From Muricoccus nepalensis (GTDB lineage: Bacteria; Pseudomonadota; Alphaproteobacteria; Acetobacterales; Acetobacteraceae), in the NCBI RefSeq assembly GCF_006438825.1, contig NZ_RCZP01000010.1, positions 62,001-126,000 of the forward strand: a stretch of 64,000 bases of DNA. The letters are read 5' to 3'. The notes under the pieces were generated by a model. It had not been told where the DNA came from. It was given only the letters and a program-made list of their open reading frames with translations, and ran no database searches. Both the position numbers and the translations under genes were made by a program. This document shows, in pieces, positions 56,075 through 64,000 of the stretch; the first letter of the stretch is position 1, and the number at the start of each line of letters is the position of its first letter.

Positions 56075-57775
56075 ATGAGCGTGGCGCGTTTCGTCGGGAA
56101 CCGGTCGATCGGCGCGAAGATCGGCGTGGCGACGGGGCTGATGATCGTCACGAGCGTGGGGTTGCTGGTCGGCGCCCTGCTGGGGCTGGGCCGGCTCGGG
56201 GAGATGAACGCCGAGTTCGTGGATCGCCGCACGCCGCGCATGGTGCTCGCGCTCGAGACCGCCGCGGCGGTGAGCGCGGCGGGGATCGACGAGAAGAACA
56301 TCATCATCGAGGCGGCGCGCCCGGCCGCCGTGCAGGAGCGGCTGGCGCGCTACAAGGAGGCGATGCGCAAGGGCTTCGGGAGCCTGGAGGCGCTGCAGGG
56401 CGTCGCACAGCCCGAGCGCCGGTCGCTGGTCGAGGAGGCGCAGCGCGAGCTGCGCGTCTACGCCGCCGCGGTGGAGCGGATCGTGACGCTCTCGCTCGAG
56501 GGGCGGCTCGAGGAGGCGAGCGCGCTGTCCGTCGGCGAGGCGCGGCGGGCGCGGCGGCGCGTGACCGAGATCGCCGAGCTCATCGTCGCCGCCAACCGCC
56601 AGGAGATGGCCGCGCAGGCGGTCGCCGCGCGCGAGAGCGGCGCCGCGCTGGAGCGCGGGCTGATCCTCGCCTCGGTGCTGGGCCTGGGGCTGGCGACGCT
56701 GATGATGTTCCTCGTCGGGCGGCTGGGCGTGCAGAAGCCGCTGCACCGGATCACGGGCGCCATGGGCCGCCTGGCCGCCGGCGACCTCGACGTGACGGTG
56801 GAGGGGCAGGAGCGCGGCGACGAGATCGGCGCGCTGTCGCGGGCGCTGGACGTCTTCCGGGAGAACGCCCTCGAGGCCCGGCGCCTGGCCGCGGCGCAGG
56901 CCGAGGAGCGGGCCGCGAAGGAGCGCCGCGCGGCGCGGCTCGAGGAGGTGATCGGGGGCTTCGAGGGCGCGGTGGGCTCGCTGACCGGGCATCTCGCCTC
57001 TGCCTCGACCGAGCTGGAGGCGACGGCGCAGTCGATGTCGCGGATCGCGCGCCAGACGACGGACAAGGCCGGCACCGTCTCCATGGCGGCGCAGGCGAGC
57101 AGCGGCGGCGTGCAGGCCGTGGCCGCGGCGACCGAGGAGCTTTCGGCCTCCATCGGCGAGATCAGCCGCCAGGTGTCGCAGGCCACCGAGGTGACGGGCC
57201 GCGCGGTGCGGGATGCCCGCAACACCGACGGCACCGTGCGCGCGCTGGCGGCCGCAGCGGGCAAGATCGGCGAGGTCGTGAACATGATCACCACCATCGC
57301 CGGGCAGACGAACCTTCTCGCGCTGAACGCGACGATCGAGGCGGCGCGGGCCGGCGAGGCGGGGCGCGGCTTCGCGGTGGTGGCGAGCGAGGTGAAGAGC
57401 CTGGCCCAGGCGACGAGCAAGGCGACGGAGGAGATCGGCGCGCAGATCGCGGAGATGCAGGCCTCCACCCAGGCGACGGTGGGCGCGATCGGCGCGATCG
57501 CGGCGGTGATCGACGAGGTGAGCGCGATCACCGTGAACATCGCGACCGCGGTGGAGCAGCAGAACGCGGCGACCGCCGAGATCTCGCGCGCGGTGGCCGC
57601 CACGGCGCAGGCGACCGAGGAGGTGACGCAGACCATCGGCGATGTCGGCCGCAACGCCGGCGAGACCGGCGCCGCCTCCGCCCAGGTGCTGGCCGCCGCC
57701 TCCGACCTGGCGGGAAGCTCGGAGCGGCTCTCGGCGGAGGTGCGGGGCTTCCTCGCCGACGTGCGGGCGGCCTAG
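56075..57775 (+). CDS. methyl-accepting chemotaxis protein
   Basis: 566 residues. One membrane segment at about 14-36, a periplasmic four-helix domain (37-190) and a second segment at about 192-212 ([20 protein letters not shown]). HAMP domains follow ([20 protein letters not shown]). The signalling hairpin tip is [20 protein letters not shown]-like (here [20 protein letters not shown]), then [19 protein letters not shown]. The ligand is unknown; no che genes are nearby. Confidence 0.92.
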   Translation: MSVARFVGNRSIGAKIGVATGLMIVTSVGLLVGALLGLGRLGEMNAEFVDRRTPRMVLALETAAAVSAAGIDEKNIIIEAARPAAVQERLARYKEAMRKGFGSLEALQGVAQPERRSLVEEAQRELRVYAAAVERIVTLSLEGRLEEASALSVGEARRARRRVTEIAELIVAANRQEMAAQAVAARESGAALERGLILASVLGLGLATLMMFLVGRLGVQKPLHRITGAMGRLAAGDLDVTVEGQERGDEIGALSRALDVFRENALEARRLAAAQAEERAAKERRAARLEEVIGGFEGAVGSLTGHLASASTELEATAQSMSRIARQTTDKAGTVSMAAQASSGGVQAVAAATEELSASIGEISRQVSQATEVTGRAVRDARNTDGTVRALAAAAGKIGEVVNMITTIAGQTNLLALNATIEAARAGEAGRGFAVVASEVKSLAQATSKATEEIGAQIAEMQASTQATVGAIGAIAAVIDEVSAITVNIATAVEQQNAATAEISRAVAATAQATEEVTQTIGDVGRNAGETGAASAQVLAAASDLAGSSERLSAEVRGFLADVRAA

Positions 57776-57799
57776 CAGGCGCCGGGCCGCCCGGGGGCG

Positions 57800-58555
57800 C
57801 TATCCCTGGCCGGGCTTGTGGACGCGGAGCGGGCCGAAGCTCTGCGCCACGGGCATCACCTGCAGCGTGTTGACGTTCACGCGGGCGGGGCGGGTCGCCA
57901 CCCAGTGGATGGCGTCGGCGATGTCCTCGGGCGTCAGCGCGTCGGCGCCCTGGTAGACGGCGGCGGCCTTGGCGTCGTCGCCGAAGCGGACGTTGCTGAA
58001 CTCCGTGCCGCCGACGAGGCCGGGCTCGATGTCCGTCACCCGCACCGGCGTGCCGTAGAGGTCGGCGCGGAGATTGAGGCTGAACTGGCGGACGAAGGCC
58101 TTGGTGGCGCCGTAGACGTTGCCGCCGGGGTAGGGGAACTCGGCGGCGGTGGAGCCGATGTTGACGATGTGGCCGCGCCCGCGCGCGACCATGCCGGGCA
58201 GCACGGCGCGGGTGAGGTACATCAGCCCCTTCACGTTGGTGTCGACCATCGCGTCCCAGTCGTCGAGCGACGCCTCCTGCGCGGGGCCGAGGCCGCGGGC
58301 GAGGCCGGCGTTGTTGACGAGGACGTCGATCGCCGACCACTCGGCGGGAAGGGAGGCGATGGCGGCCTCGACGGCGGCGCGGTCGCGCACGTCGAGCGCG
58401 ACCGGGTGGACCTTCTCCGCGCCGAGGTCGCGGCCCAGCGCCTTCAGGCGGTCGGCGCGGCGGCCGATGGCGACGATGCGGGCGCCGTCCTCGGCGAAGC
58501 GGCGGGCGGTCGCGGCGCCGAAGCCGGAGGTGGCGCCGGTGATGAGGACGATCAC
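57800..58555 (-). CDS. SDR family oxidoreductase, YdfG-like
   Basis: 251 residues from a GTG overlapping the stop of the oxidoreductase gene (GTGA). NADP-dependent oxidation of 3-hydroxy acids such as serine or 3-hydroxypropionate is known for YdfG. LITGATSGFGAATARRFAED is the nucleotide-binding loop, VLVNNAGLARGLGPAQEA a typical YdfG block, NIGSTAAEFPYPGGNVYGAT carries the catalytic Ser and Tyr, with Lys in ATKAFV. The coupling to a molybdenum enzyme suggests joint aldehyde/alcohol metabolism. Confidence 0.86.
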   Translation of the reverse strand: MIVLITGATSGFGAATARRFAEDGARIVAIGRRADRLKALGRDLGAEKVHPVALDVRDRAAVEAAIASLPAEWSAIDVLVNNAGLARGLGPAQEASLDDWDAMVDTNVKGLMYLTRAVLPGMVARGRGHIVNIGSTAAEFPYPGGNVYGATKAFVRQFSLNLRADLYGTPVRVTDIEPGLVGGTEFSNVRFGDDAKAAAVYQGADALTPEDIADAIHWVATRPARVNVNTLQVMPVAQSFGPLRVHKPGQG

Positions 58556-60894
58556 GCGGCGACGCCCTCGTGCAGCAGGCGCCAGACCTTCAGCGGCGTC
58601 GCGGGCATGTCCACGTGGGCGATGCCGCGCTCGGCCAGGGCGTCGACCACGGCGTTCATCACGGAGGGCAGCGCGCCCGCGCAGCCGGCCTCGCCGCAGC
58701 CCTTGGCGCCGAGCGCGTTGGTGCGGGCGGGCACGGGGTGGCTGGCGAAGCCGAGCGACGGCGCGTGCCCGGCGCGCGGCAGGCCGTAGTCCATGTAGGA
58801 GCCGCTGAGGAGCTGGCCGTCCTCGTCATAGGCGGTGTGCTCGGTCAGCGCCTGGCCGATCCCCTGCACGATGCCGCCATGCGCCTGGCCCGCGACGAGC
58901 ATCGGGTTCACGAGCGTGCCGAAGTCGTTGACGGTGACGTAGCTCACGACCTCGGTCTCGCCGGTCTCGGGGTCGATCTCCACCTCCGCGACGTGGCAGC
59001 CGTTGGGGAAGGCGCTGTCCTCGTACTGGTCGGTGGTGGAGACATCCAGCGTGGCCGGCAGGTCGCCGGGCGGGGCGGGCAGGGTGCGGAGTTGGGCGGC
59101 CAGCTCCAGCAGGCCGATGCCGCGGTCGGTGCCGGCGATGGTGAAGCGGCCGGCGGAGAACTCGATGTCCTCGGCGGAGGCTTCGAGCGCATGGGCGGCG
59201 AGCTTCCGCCCGCGCTCGATGACCTGGGCGCTCGCGGTGGAGAGGGCGGTGCCGCTGGCCATCATGGAGCGCGAGCCGCCGGTGCCGCCGCCGGCGATCA
59301 GCAGGTCGCTGTCGCCCTGCATCAGCCGGATGCGATCGAAGGGGATGCCGAGGCGGTCCACCAGCACCTGGGCGAAGGGCGAGGCGTGGCCCTGGCCGTA
59401 GTCGAGCGTGCCCGTGAGGATGGTGACGCCGCCGTCCTCGTCGAAGCGGATGCCGCCCATTTCCTTCGAGGGTGGGGCCGTGACCTCCAGGTAGTGGCCG
59501 ATGCCGATGCCGCGCAGCCGGCCGCGGCGGCGGGCCTCGGCGCGGCGGGCGGGGAAGTTGTCCCAGTCGGCGGCGGCCAGCGCCTCCTCCAGGATCGCGG
59601 GGAAGTCGCCGCTGTCGTAGTGCATGCCGGACGGCGCGTCGTAGGGGATCTGGTCCGGCTGGATGTGGTTGCGGCGGCGCAGCTCCACGCGGTCGATGCC
59701 CATCTCGCGCGCGGCGGTGTCGACCAGCCGCTCCATGTAGTAGTTGCCCTCGGGCCGCCCCGCGCCGCGGTAGGCACCGACGGGGGTGGTGTTGGTGAAG
59801 ACGCAGCGCGTCGAGACCTCCACGAGCGGCGTGCGGTAGACGCCGATGACGTTCTTCACCGTGTTCATGGTCGAGGGCAGCGTCGTCGCGTTCGACAGGT
59901 AGGCGCCGAGGTTGCCGAAGCCGGTCAGGCGCACGGCGAGGAAGTGGCCCTCGGCGTCGAGCGCCAGCTCGCCGAGCGTGTCGTGGTCGCGGCCGTGGCT
60001 GTCCGACAGGAAGCTCTCCGAGCGCGTGTCGGTCCACTTCACGGGGCGGCCGAGGGTGCGGGCGGCGTGCAGCAGGGCGGGGTACTCGGGGTAGACGCTC
60101 GCCTTCATGCCGAAGGAGCCGCCGACGTTGCCGGTGAGCATCCGCACGCCCTCGACCTCGACGCCCATGACCTTGGCGAGGCCGCCGCGCATGCCGAAGA
60201 CGCCCTGGCTGCCGGCGCGCAGCACGTAGCGGCCGTCCTCGTAGGCGCCGATGGCCGAGCGGGGCTCCATGGGCGAGACGACGACGCGGCTGTTGCGCAG
60301 CGGCAGGCGCACGACATGGGCGGCGCGGGCGAAGGCGGCGGCCACGGCCTCGGCGTCGCCGTAGTGGAAGTCGACCACGGTGTTGCCGGGCACGGCCTCG
60401 TGCAGGAGGGGGGCGCCGGGGGCCACGGCCTCCCGCGCCTCGGTCACGGCGGGCAGGGGGTCGACGTCGAGGAGCACCGCCTCGGCGGCGTCGCGCGCCT
60501 CCTTCTCGGTCTCGGCGACCACCATGGCCACGGGGTCGCCGACGAAGCGGACCTTGTCGGTGGTCAGCACGGGCTGGCGGGGCAGGCGGGGCGGCGAGCC
60601 GTCGCGGTTCTTCTGGCCGACGGTCAGCGACATGGGGCCGATGCCGGCGGCCTCGAGGTCGGCGCCGGTGACGATGGCGAGCACGCCGGGCATGGCGCGC
60701 GCGGCCTCCGTGTCGATGCCGCGGATGGTCCCGTGGGCGAAGGGGCTGCGGACCATCACCGCATGGGCCTGGCCGGGCAGGGAGAGGTCGTCGCTGTAGC
60801 GTCCCTCGCCCCGCAGCAGCACCGGGTCCTCCTTGCGGGAGACGGGCTGGCCGATGCCGAACTTGATCTGGGACGGGTCGAGCGCGGCGTTCAT
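58552..60894 (-). CDS. xanthine dehydrogenase/aldehyde oxidase-type molybdopterin subunit, lone
   Basis: 780 residues from the ATG at 60894. It binds the molybdenum cofactor and oxidises an aldehyde or heterocycle. IGQPVSRKEDPVLLRGEGRY is the usual start, GNVGGSFGMKASVYPEYPAL a cofactor block, TPVGAYRGAGRPEGNYYMER the loop that distinguishes it from CO dehydrogenase (which has AYRCSFR), and GAKGCGEAGCAGALPSVMNA contains the catalytic glutamate. The usual iron-sulfur and FAD subunits are not next to it; the neighbours are an SDR gene and a glycosyltransferase. Confidence 0.9.
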   Translation of the reverse strand: MNAALDPSQIKFGIGQPVSRKEDPVLLRGEGRYSDDLSLPGQAHAVMVRSPFAHGTIRGIDTEAARAMPGVLAIVTGADLEAAGIGPMSLTVGQKNRDGSPPRLPRQPVLTTDKVRFVGDPVAMVVAETEKEARDAAEAVLLDVDPLPAVTEAREAVAPGAPLLHEAVPGNTVVDFHYGDAEAVAAAFARAAHVVRLPLRNSRVVVSPMEPRSAIGAYEDGRYVLRAGSQGVFGMRGGLAKVMGVEVEGVRMLTGNVGGSFGMKASVYPEYPALLHAARTLGRPVKWTDTRSESFLSDSHGRDHDTLGELALDAEGHFLAVRLTGFGNLGAYLSNATTLPSTMNTVKNVIGVYRTPLVEVSTRCVFTNTTPVGAYRGAGRPEGNYYMERLVDTAAREMGIDRVELRRRNHIQPDQIPYDAPSGMHYDSGDFPAILEEALAAADWDNFPARRAEARRRGRLRGIGIGHYLEVTAPPSKEMGGIRFDEDGGVTILTGTLDYGQGHASPFAQVLVDRLGIPFDRIRLMQGDSDLLIAGGGTGGSRSMMASGTALSTASAQVIERGRKLAAHALEASAEDIEFSAGRFTIAGTDRGIGLLELAAQLRTLPAPPGDLPATLDVSTTDQYEDSAFPNGCHVAEVEIDPETGETEVVSYVTVNDFGTLVNPMLVAGQAHGGIVQGIGQALTEHTAYDEDGQLLSGSYMDYGLPRAGHAPSLGFASHPVPARTNALGAKGCGEAGCAGALPSVMNAVVDALAERGIAHVDMPATPLKVWRLLHEGVAA

Positions 60895-61013
60895 GCGGGC
60901 ATCCTTGGCGGCGGGCGGCGGGGGCCGCCCTGCCGCCAAGGTGGGCGGTGACCCCGCGGGGCGAAACCCCCCCGCCCCCGGAAGCCGGCTGGCCGGCCTG
61001 GGAGGGGCCGCGG

Positions 61014-62171
61014 CTAGGGGGCCGGGGGGAGGGGGTTGCGGCCGCGGAACTCCCGGCTCGTCAGCAGGATCTCGCGCACCGTCCGGACGGAGTTCTGCCC
61101 GGCGTAGAGGTCGATCGCGGCCTCCTCGGGCTCGCGGTCGAGCAGCCAGCGGAAGAGGGCGGCCACGTCCTCGCGGGTGGCGGGGCGCTCGCGCTCGAGG
61201 CGCTGCCGGGACTGCTGCTCGATCAGGTTGGCGAGGTCGTCGCGGCGGAAGCGCTGCTGGCGCTTGCGGGCGTCGGCGACGATGCCGGCCACCTGGCTGC
61301 CGACGCCGGCCGCGACGTGGTGCTCCGGCCCCTCCACCCACTCCATGCGGTCGAAGCCGAGGTCGCGGAACTTCGCGCCGCGGAACGAGGCGCCCTCGGC
61401 GCCGATGTAGCGGCCGAAGCAGACGTCGGTCATGACGCGGGCGATGCCGAGGGCGTGGCAGCCGATGGTCTTCACCGCGTCCTGGGAGGTGTGCGGGCCG
61501 GCGGCCTCCAGGCCCTCCATCCAGCGGTAGATCGCCATGTGGTCGCGCCAGGCGTAGTCGGCCTCGGCCAGGATGCGGTCGTAGGGTTCCAGCCATTCGC
61601 GCAGGCGGCGCCAGGGCTCGCGCTTGAGGCCGAAGGCCCAGTGGTGGTCGAGCATGACCAGCCAGGCCTCGGGGCCGGGGGGCGCGGCCTTGTGGTCGCC
61701 GTAGGCGGCGAAGTAGCCGATGCGGGGGTCACGGTCCGCGACGGCGCGCAGCTCCTCCATGATGCGGAGGTACTCGGGGCCGAGCTCGAGGTCGTCCTCG
61801 AAGAAGAGGGCGCAGTCGGCGTCGAGCGCCTCGAAGGCGAGGACCTCGCCGCGGCGGATGTTGGCGGCGATCCCGAGGTTGGTGCGCGCCGCCGCCACCT
61901 GGCCGCGCGGAAAATGGGCGCGGAAGGCGGCGATGGAGGCCTCGATCTCCGCGTCCTCGGCGTAGCGGAGGCCGGTGCGGGCGGAGACGGCGCCGTCCTG
62001 CAGGAGGAAGACGCGGCGGGGGTCGAGGGTCACGCCCCGCTGGCGGAGCAGGGAGGCGCAGACGCGCTCGAGATAGGCGGGGCGGTTGAAGCCGACGAGG
62101 ATGACGGGGATGTCGAGCACCCGCGGGGCGGGGTCGCCGTGGAGGGCCGGGGCGGCCAGCGGATCGCTCAA
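61014..62171 (-). CDS. glycosyltransferase-like protein with DUF4214-like C-terminus
   Basis: 385 residues. PVILVGFNRPAYLERVCASL near residue 20 and ADCALFFEDDLELGPEYLRI near 112 (with a metal-binding EDD) match GT2/GNT1-type glycosyltransferases. AYGDHKAAPPGPEAWLVM and HMAIYRWM follow. The last 45 residues (LFRWLLDREPEEAAIDLYAG, then REILLTSREFRG) resemble DUF4214, a module often seen in surface-associated proteins. No polysaccharide operon is nearby. Repeat copy C lies upstream. Confidence 0.75.
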   Translation of the reverse strand: MSDPLAAPALHGDPAPRVLDIPVILVGFNRPAYLERVCASLLRQRGVTLDPRRVFLLQDGAVSARTGLRYAEDAEIEASIAAFRAHFPRGQVAAARTNLGIAANIRRGEVLAFEALDADCALFFEDDLELGPEYLRIMEELRAVADRDPRIGYFAAYGDHKAAPPGPEAWLVMLDHHWAFGLKREPWRRLREWLEPYDRILAEADYAWRDHMAIYRWMEGLEAAGPHTSQDAVKTIGCHALGIARVMTDVCFGRYIGAEGASFRGAKFRDLGFDRMEWVEGPEHHVAAGVGSQVAGIVADARKRQQRFRRDDLANLIEQQSRQRLERERPATREDVAALFRWLLDREPEEAAIDLYAGQNSVRTVREILLTSREFRGRNPLPPAP

Positions 62172-62246
62172 CGGGGTTCTCCCTGTCTCGCGCCCTCGCT
62201 AGGCCGGGGCGGGCGGGATGGCAACGGGGGCGGGCGGGTTGCGCCG

Positions 62247-62499
62247 GTGGACCCTGGGAGGCTCTGCCTCCCAGACCCTCCGCCGGGGTGGCAGCGGCCA
62301 CCCCGGACCCCGCGAGGGTTTTGACGCGCGCCCGAGGTCGATGACCTCGGGCGACCGGCGGGTCAGTCCGCGTGGCCGGGAAAATCCTCCAGGGGCGCTG
62401 CCTCTGCCGGTTCAGCCCTGGAAAAATAGATCGCGGGGTCCGGGGGGCGCGCTCGCCCCCCGGCGGAGGGTCAGGGAGGCAGAGCCTCCCTGGGGTCGA
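62247..62499 (-). repeat. mosaic palindromic intergenic repeat, copy C, inverted (core 62306-62440)
   Basis: Reverse orientation relative to copies A and B. The core is again 135 bp. Arms: GGGAGGC-N3-GCCTCCC hairpins on both sides (62256-62273 and 62474-62491), ACCCTCCGCC-type linkers, and hairpins CCGGGGTGGC/GCCACCCCGG (left) and CCGGGGGGCG/CGCCCCCCGG (right). It separates two genes read in the same (minus) direction, starting five bases after the rsmI stop. Confidence 0.86.
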
Positions 62500-62503
62500 C
62501 GGG

Positions 62504-63502
62504 TCACCCCTCCTCGCGCCCGAGTTCCAGCGCCCGCGCGTAGACCTGTCGCCGGGGCAGGCCGGTGGCGGTCGCGACCATGGCGGCGGCGTCGCGCAGG
62601 GACTGCCCGGCGGCGAGCGCCGCGCGGAGGCGGTCCTCCACCTCGTCGGCGCCGCCGGTGGCCTCCGGGGCGGGGCCGACGACGACGACGATCTCGCCCC
62701 GGGGGGCCTGGGCGGCGTAGTGGGCGGCGAGGTCCGGAAGGGACGCGCGGCGGACCTCCTCGAAGCGCTTGGTGAGCTCGCGCGCGACCGCGGCGGGGCG
62801 GCTGCCGAAGCCTTCGGCGAGAGCGGCGAGGCATTCGGCGAGGCGGTGGGGGGCCTCGAAGAAGACGAGGGTGGCGGCGAGGCCGGCGGCCTCGGCGGCG
62901 CGAAGGCGCCCGATCGCCTCGGCGCGCGCGCCGGCGCGGGGCGGCAGGAAGCCCATGAAGAGGAAGGGCTGGGGCGGCAGGCCGGAGAGGGTGAGGGCCA
63001 TGACGGCCGCGTTGGGCCCGGGCACGGCGGAGACGGGGGCGCCGGCCTCGATCGCCGCGCGGGCGAGGCGGTAGCCGGGGTCGCTGACCAGCGGCGTGCC
63101 GGCGTCGGAGACGAGGGCGATGCGGGCGCCGCCGAGGAGGCGCTCGACCAGGCGGGGCACCTCGCGCGCCTCGTTGTGGTCGTGCAGGGGCTGGAGGGGG
63201 GCCGAGATGCCGTGGCGGGCGAGCAGGGGCGCCGTCACGCGCGTGTCCTCGCAGAGGATGAGCTCGGCGCCGCGCAGGGTCACGACTGCGCGGGAGGAAA
63301 GGTCCCCCAGGTTGCCGATGGGGGTGGCGACCAGCCATAACCCGGGGGCCAGGCCGGTCGACGCGCCGGTGGACGCGCCGGTGGACGCGCCGCTGGATGC
63401 GTCGGCAACTGGGCTCCCGGCACCCGATTCGTCACCTCGAGGGGGCTCGCGTGCATCCTGTTCCGTTCCGGGGCCCTGCCCTGCCGCGTCGTTCCCTGGC
63501 AC
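62504..63502 (-). CDS. rsmI: 16S rRNA (C1402-2'-O)-methyltransferase RsmI
   Basis: 332 residues from a GTG at 63502. Methylates the 2'-OH of C1402 in 16S rRNA with SAM. WLVATPIGNLGDLSSRAVVT, LCEDTRVTAPLLARHGI, LVSDAGTPLVSDPGYRL and VPGPNAAVMALTLSGLP are the standard tetrapyrrole-methylase-type blocks. The first 50 residues are non-conserved and include a GAST repeat, so the true start may be downstream, but no better start codon is in frame. Its 5' end overlaps the divergent lipoprotein gene by 52 bp. Confidence 0.93.
   Translation of the reverse strand: MPGNDAAGQGPGTEQDAREPPRGDESGAGSPVADASSGASTGASTGASTGLAPGLWLVATPIGNLGDLSSRAVVTLRGAELILCEDTRVTAPLLARHGISAPLQPLHDHNEAREVPRLVERLLGGARIALVSDAGTPLVSDPGYRLARAAIEAGAPVSAVPGPNAAVMALTLSGLPPQPFLFMGFLPPRAGARAEAIGRLRAAEAAGLAATLVFFEAPHRLAECLAALAEGFGSRPAAVARELTKRFEEVRRASLPDLAAHYAAQAPRGEIVVVVGPAPEATGGADEVEDRLRAALAAGQSLRDAAAMVATATGLPRRQVYARALELGREEG
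63357..63404 (-). repeat. 12-bp tandem repeat (four units) in the 5' part of rsmI
   Basis: Units on the + strand are GTCGACGCGCCG, GTGGACGCGCCG twice, and CTGGATGCGTCG. They encode repeated Gly-Ala-Ser-Thr on the minus strand. The unit length is a multiple of three, so copy-number changes would keep the frame. Confidence 0.9.
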
Positions 63503-64000
63503 CCCGCGCCCCCCGTCTCGGCGCCCTGGCGGCGCTGCTGGCCCTTGTGGGGCTCGCCGCCTGCGCGCCGCAAGGGCCGCGGGGCGGTTACGCCCGCCCC
63601 TCCGCGCCCCTCGTCGGCGGCGGCGCGCTGGCGGAGGCGCCGGTGACGCGGGTGGCGGTGCTGCTGCCGCTGAGCGGGCCGCAGGGCGCGCTCGGGCCGG
63701 CCATGCTGAACGCGGCCACCCTCGCGCTGTTCGACGCGAACCTGCGGGGCGTGGAGCTGATGCCGCGCGACACCACGGGCTCGTCCGGCGGCGCCTCGGA
63801 GGCGGTGCGCTCGGCGATCGCGGACGGGGCGCGGGTGGTGGTGGGGCCGCTGACGGGGCCGGAGACCACGGCCGCGGCCGGGCAGGCGCGGGCGGCGGGC
63901 GTGCCCGTGCTCGCCTTCACCAACGACGTGGAGCAGGGCGGCAACGGCGTCTGGGTGACGGGGGTAACGCCCTCGCAGCAGGTGCGGCGGCTGCTGGCCT
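63451..64000 (+). CDS. penicillin-binding protein activator (LpoA-like) lipoprotein, 5' part
   Basis: About 183 residues are visible from the GTG at 63451, which has GAGGGGG about 6 bases upstream; the rest runs off the window. The signal peptide ends in the lipobox LVGLAAC. The domain starts VTRVAVLLPLSGPQGALGPA and continues DGARVVVGPLTGPETTAAAG, the type I periplasmic-binding fold of COG3107 (LpoA/YraM). Such outer-membrane lipoproteins activate peptidoglycan synthesis. Divergent from and overlapping rsmI, a pairing known in other proteobacteria. Confidence 0.85.
   Translation, partial: MHPVPFRGPALPRRSLAPRAPRLGALAALLALVGLAACAPQGPRGGYARPSAPLVGGGALAEAPVTRVAVLLPLSGPQGALGPAMLNAATLALFDANLRGVELMPRDTTGSSGGASEAVRSAIADGARVVVGPLTGPETTAAAGQARAAGVPVLAFTNDVEQGGNGVWVTGVTPSQQVRRLLA

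Overview
The window is a very GC-rich (by inspection well above 70%), densely packed stretch of an alphaproteobacterial chromosome. The gene set points to Acetobacteraceae of the Roseomonas type: aroA-cmk and rpsA next to a divergent TIGR02300 gene, ftsE-ftsX-ydcF-plsC, ialB-rlmN, trpF-trpB-trpA-accD-folC, a giant NAD-glutamate dehydrogenase, and TAXI-type TRAP transport genes. This placement is an inference from gene content. I saw no rRNA, tRNA, CRISPR array, prophage or complete insertion sequence. Many neighbours overlap by 4 bases (ATGA or GTGA), so most genes sit in tight, translationally coupled operons, and GTG or TTG starts are common.

Layout. 0-5 kb: hydantoin and 5-oxoproline catabolism (a HyuA-HyuB fusion cut by the window edge, then a dihydropyrimidinase) and a GFA protein. 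5-9.5 kb: phosphoesterase, ABC exporter, DUF2125 protein, ChaC-like enzyme. 9.5-9.8 kb: an AT-richer gap with DnaA-box-like and GANTC sites. 9.8-14.8 kb: ftsE-ftsX-ydcF-plsC, a zinc-ribbon membrane protein, queC, an NTF2-like protein. 14.8-20.2 kb: rpsA, an inserted PEP-CTERM gene with a good sigma-54 promoter candidate, cmk, aroA, TIGR02300. 20.3-24 kb: ydcF-like and methyltransferase genes, ialB, rlmN. 24-28.2 kb: an odd CPA1-like antiporter, a protein that keeps only the N-terminal domain of an IS5-type transposase, argG, pyrF. 28.2-32 kb: trpF, an EamA exporter, trpB, trpA. 32-36 kb: a proline-rich membrane protein, a lone TAXI binding protein and an SGNH protein. 36-41 kb: a degenerate LOV/HWE sensor, cbpM and cbpA, then accD and folC. 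41-49.8 kb: serine acetyltransferase-like, OmpA-like, JmjC-like, glutamate dehydrogenase, MFS. 49.8-64 kb: a full TAXI-TRAP pair, MFS, hemW, a chemoreceptor, an SDR with a lone molybdopterin oxidoreductase subunit, a glycosyltransferase, rsmI and the start of a PBP-activator lipoprotein.

The most notable non-gene structure is a mosaic palindromic repeat present three times (about 7.35-7.59, 52.91-53.19 and, inverted, 62.25-62.50 kb). Each copy lies just after a gene end and holds a core of exactly 135 bp bounded by GACCCCGCG/CGCGGGGTC-type ends and flanked by interchangeable hairpins whose stems differ in sequence yet stay complementary. At larger scale the + strand changes from C-rich to G-rich near 28.7-28.9 kb whatever the coding direction. 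That is the sign change expected at a replication origin, so the window probably lies near oriC or carries a rearrangement junction inside the trp operon.
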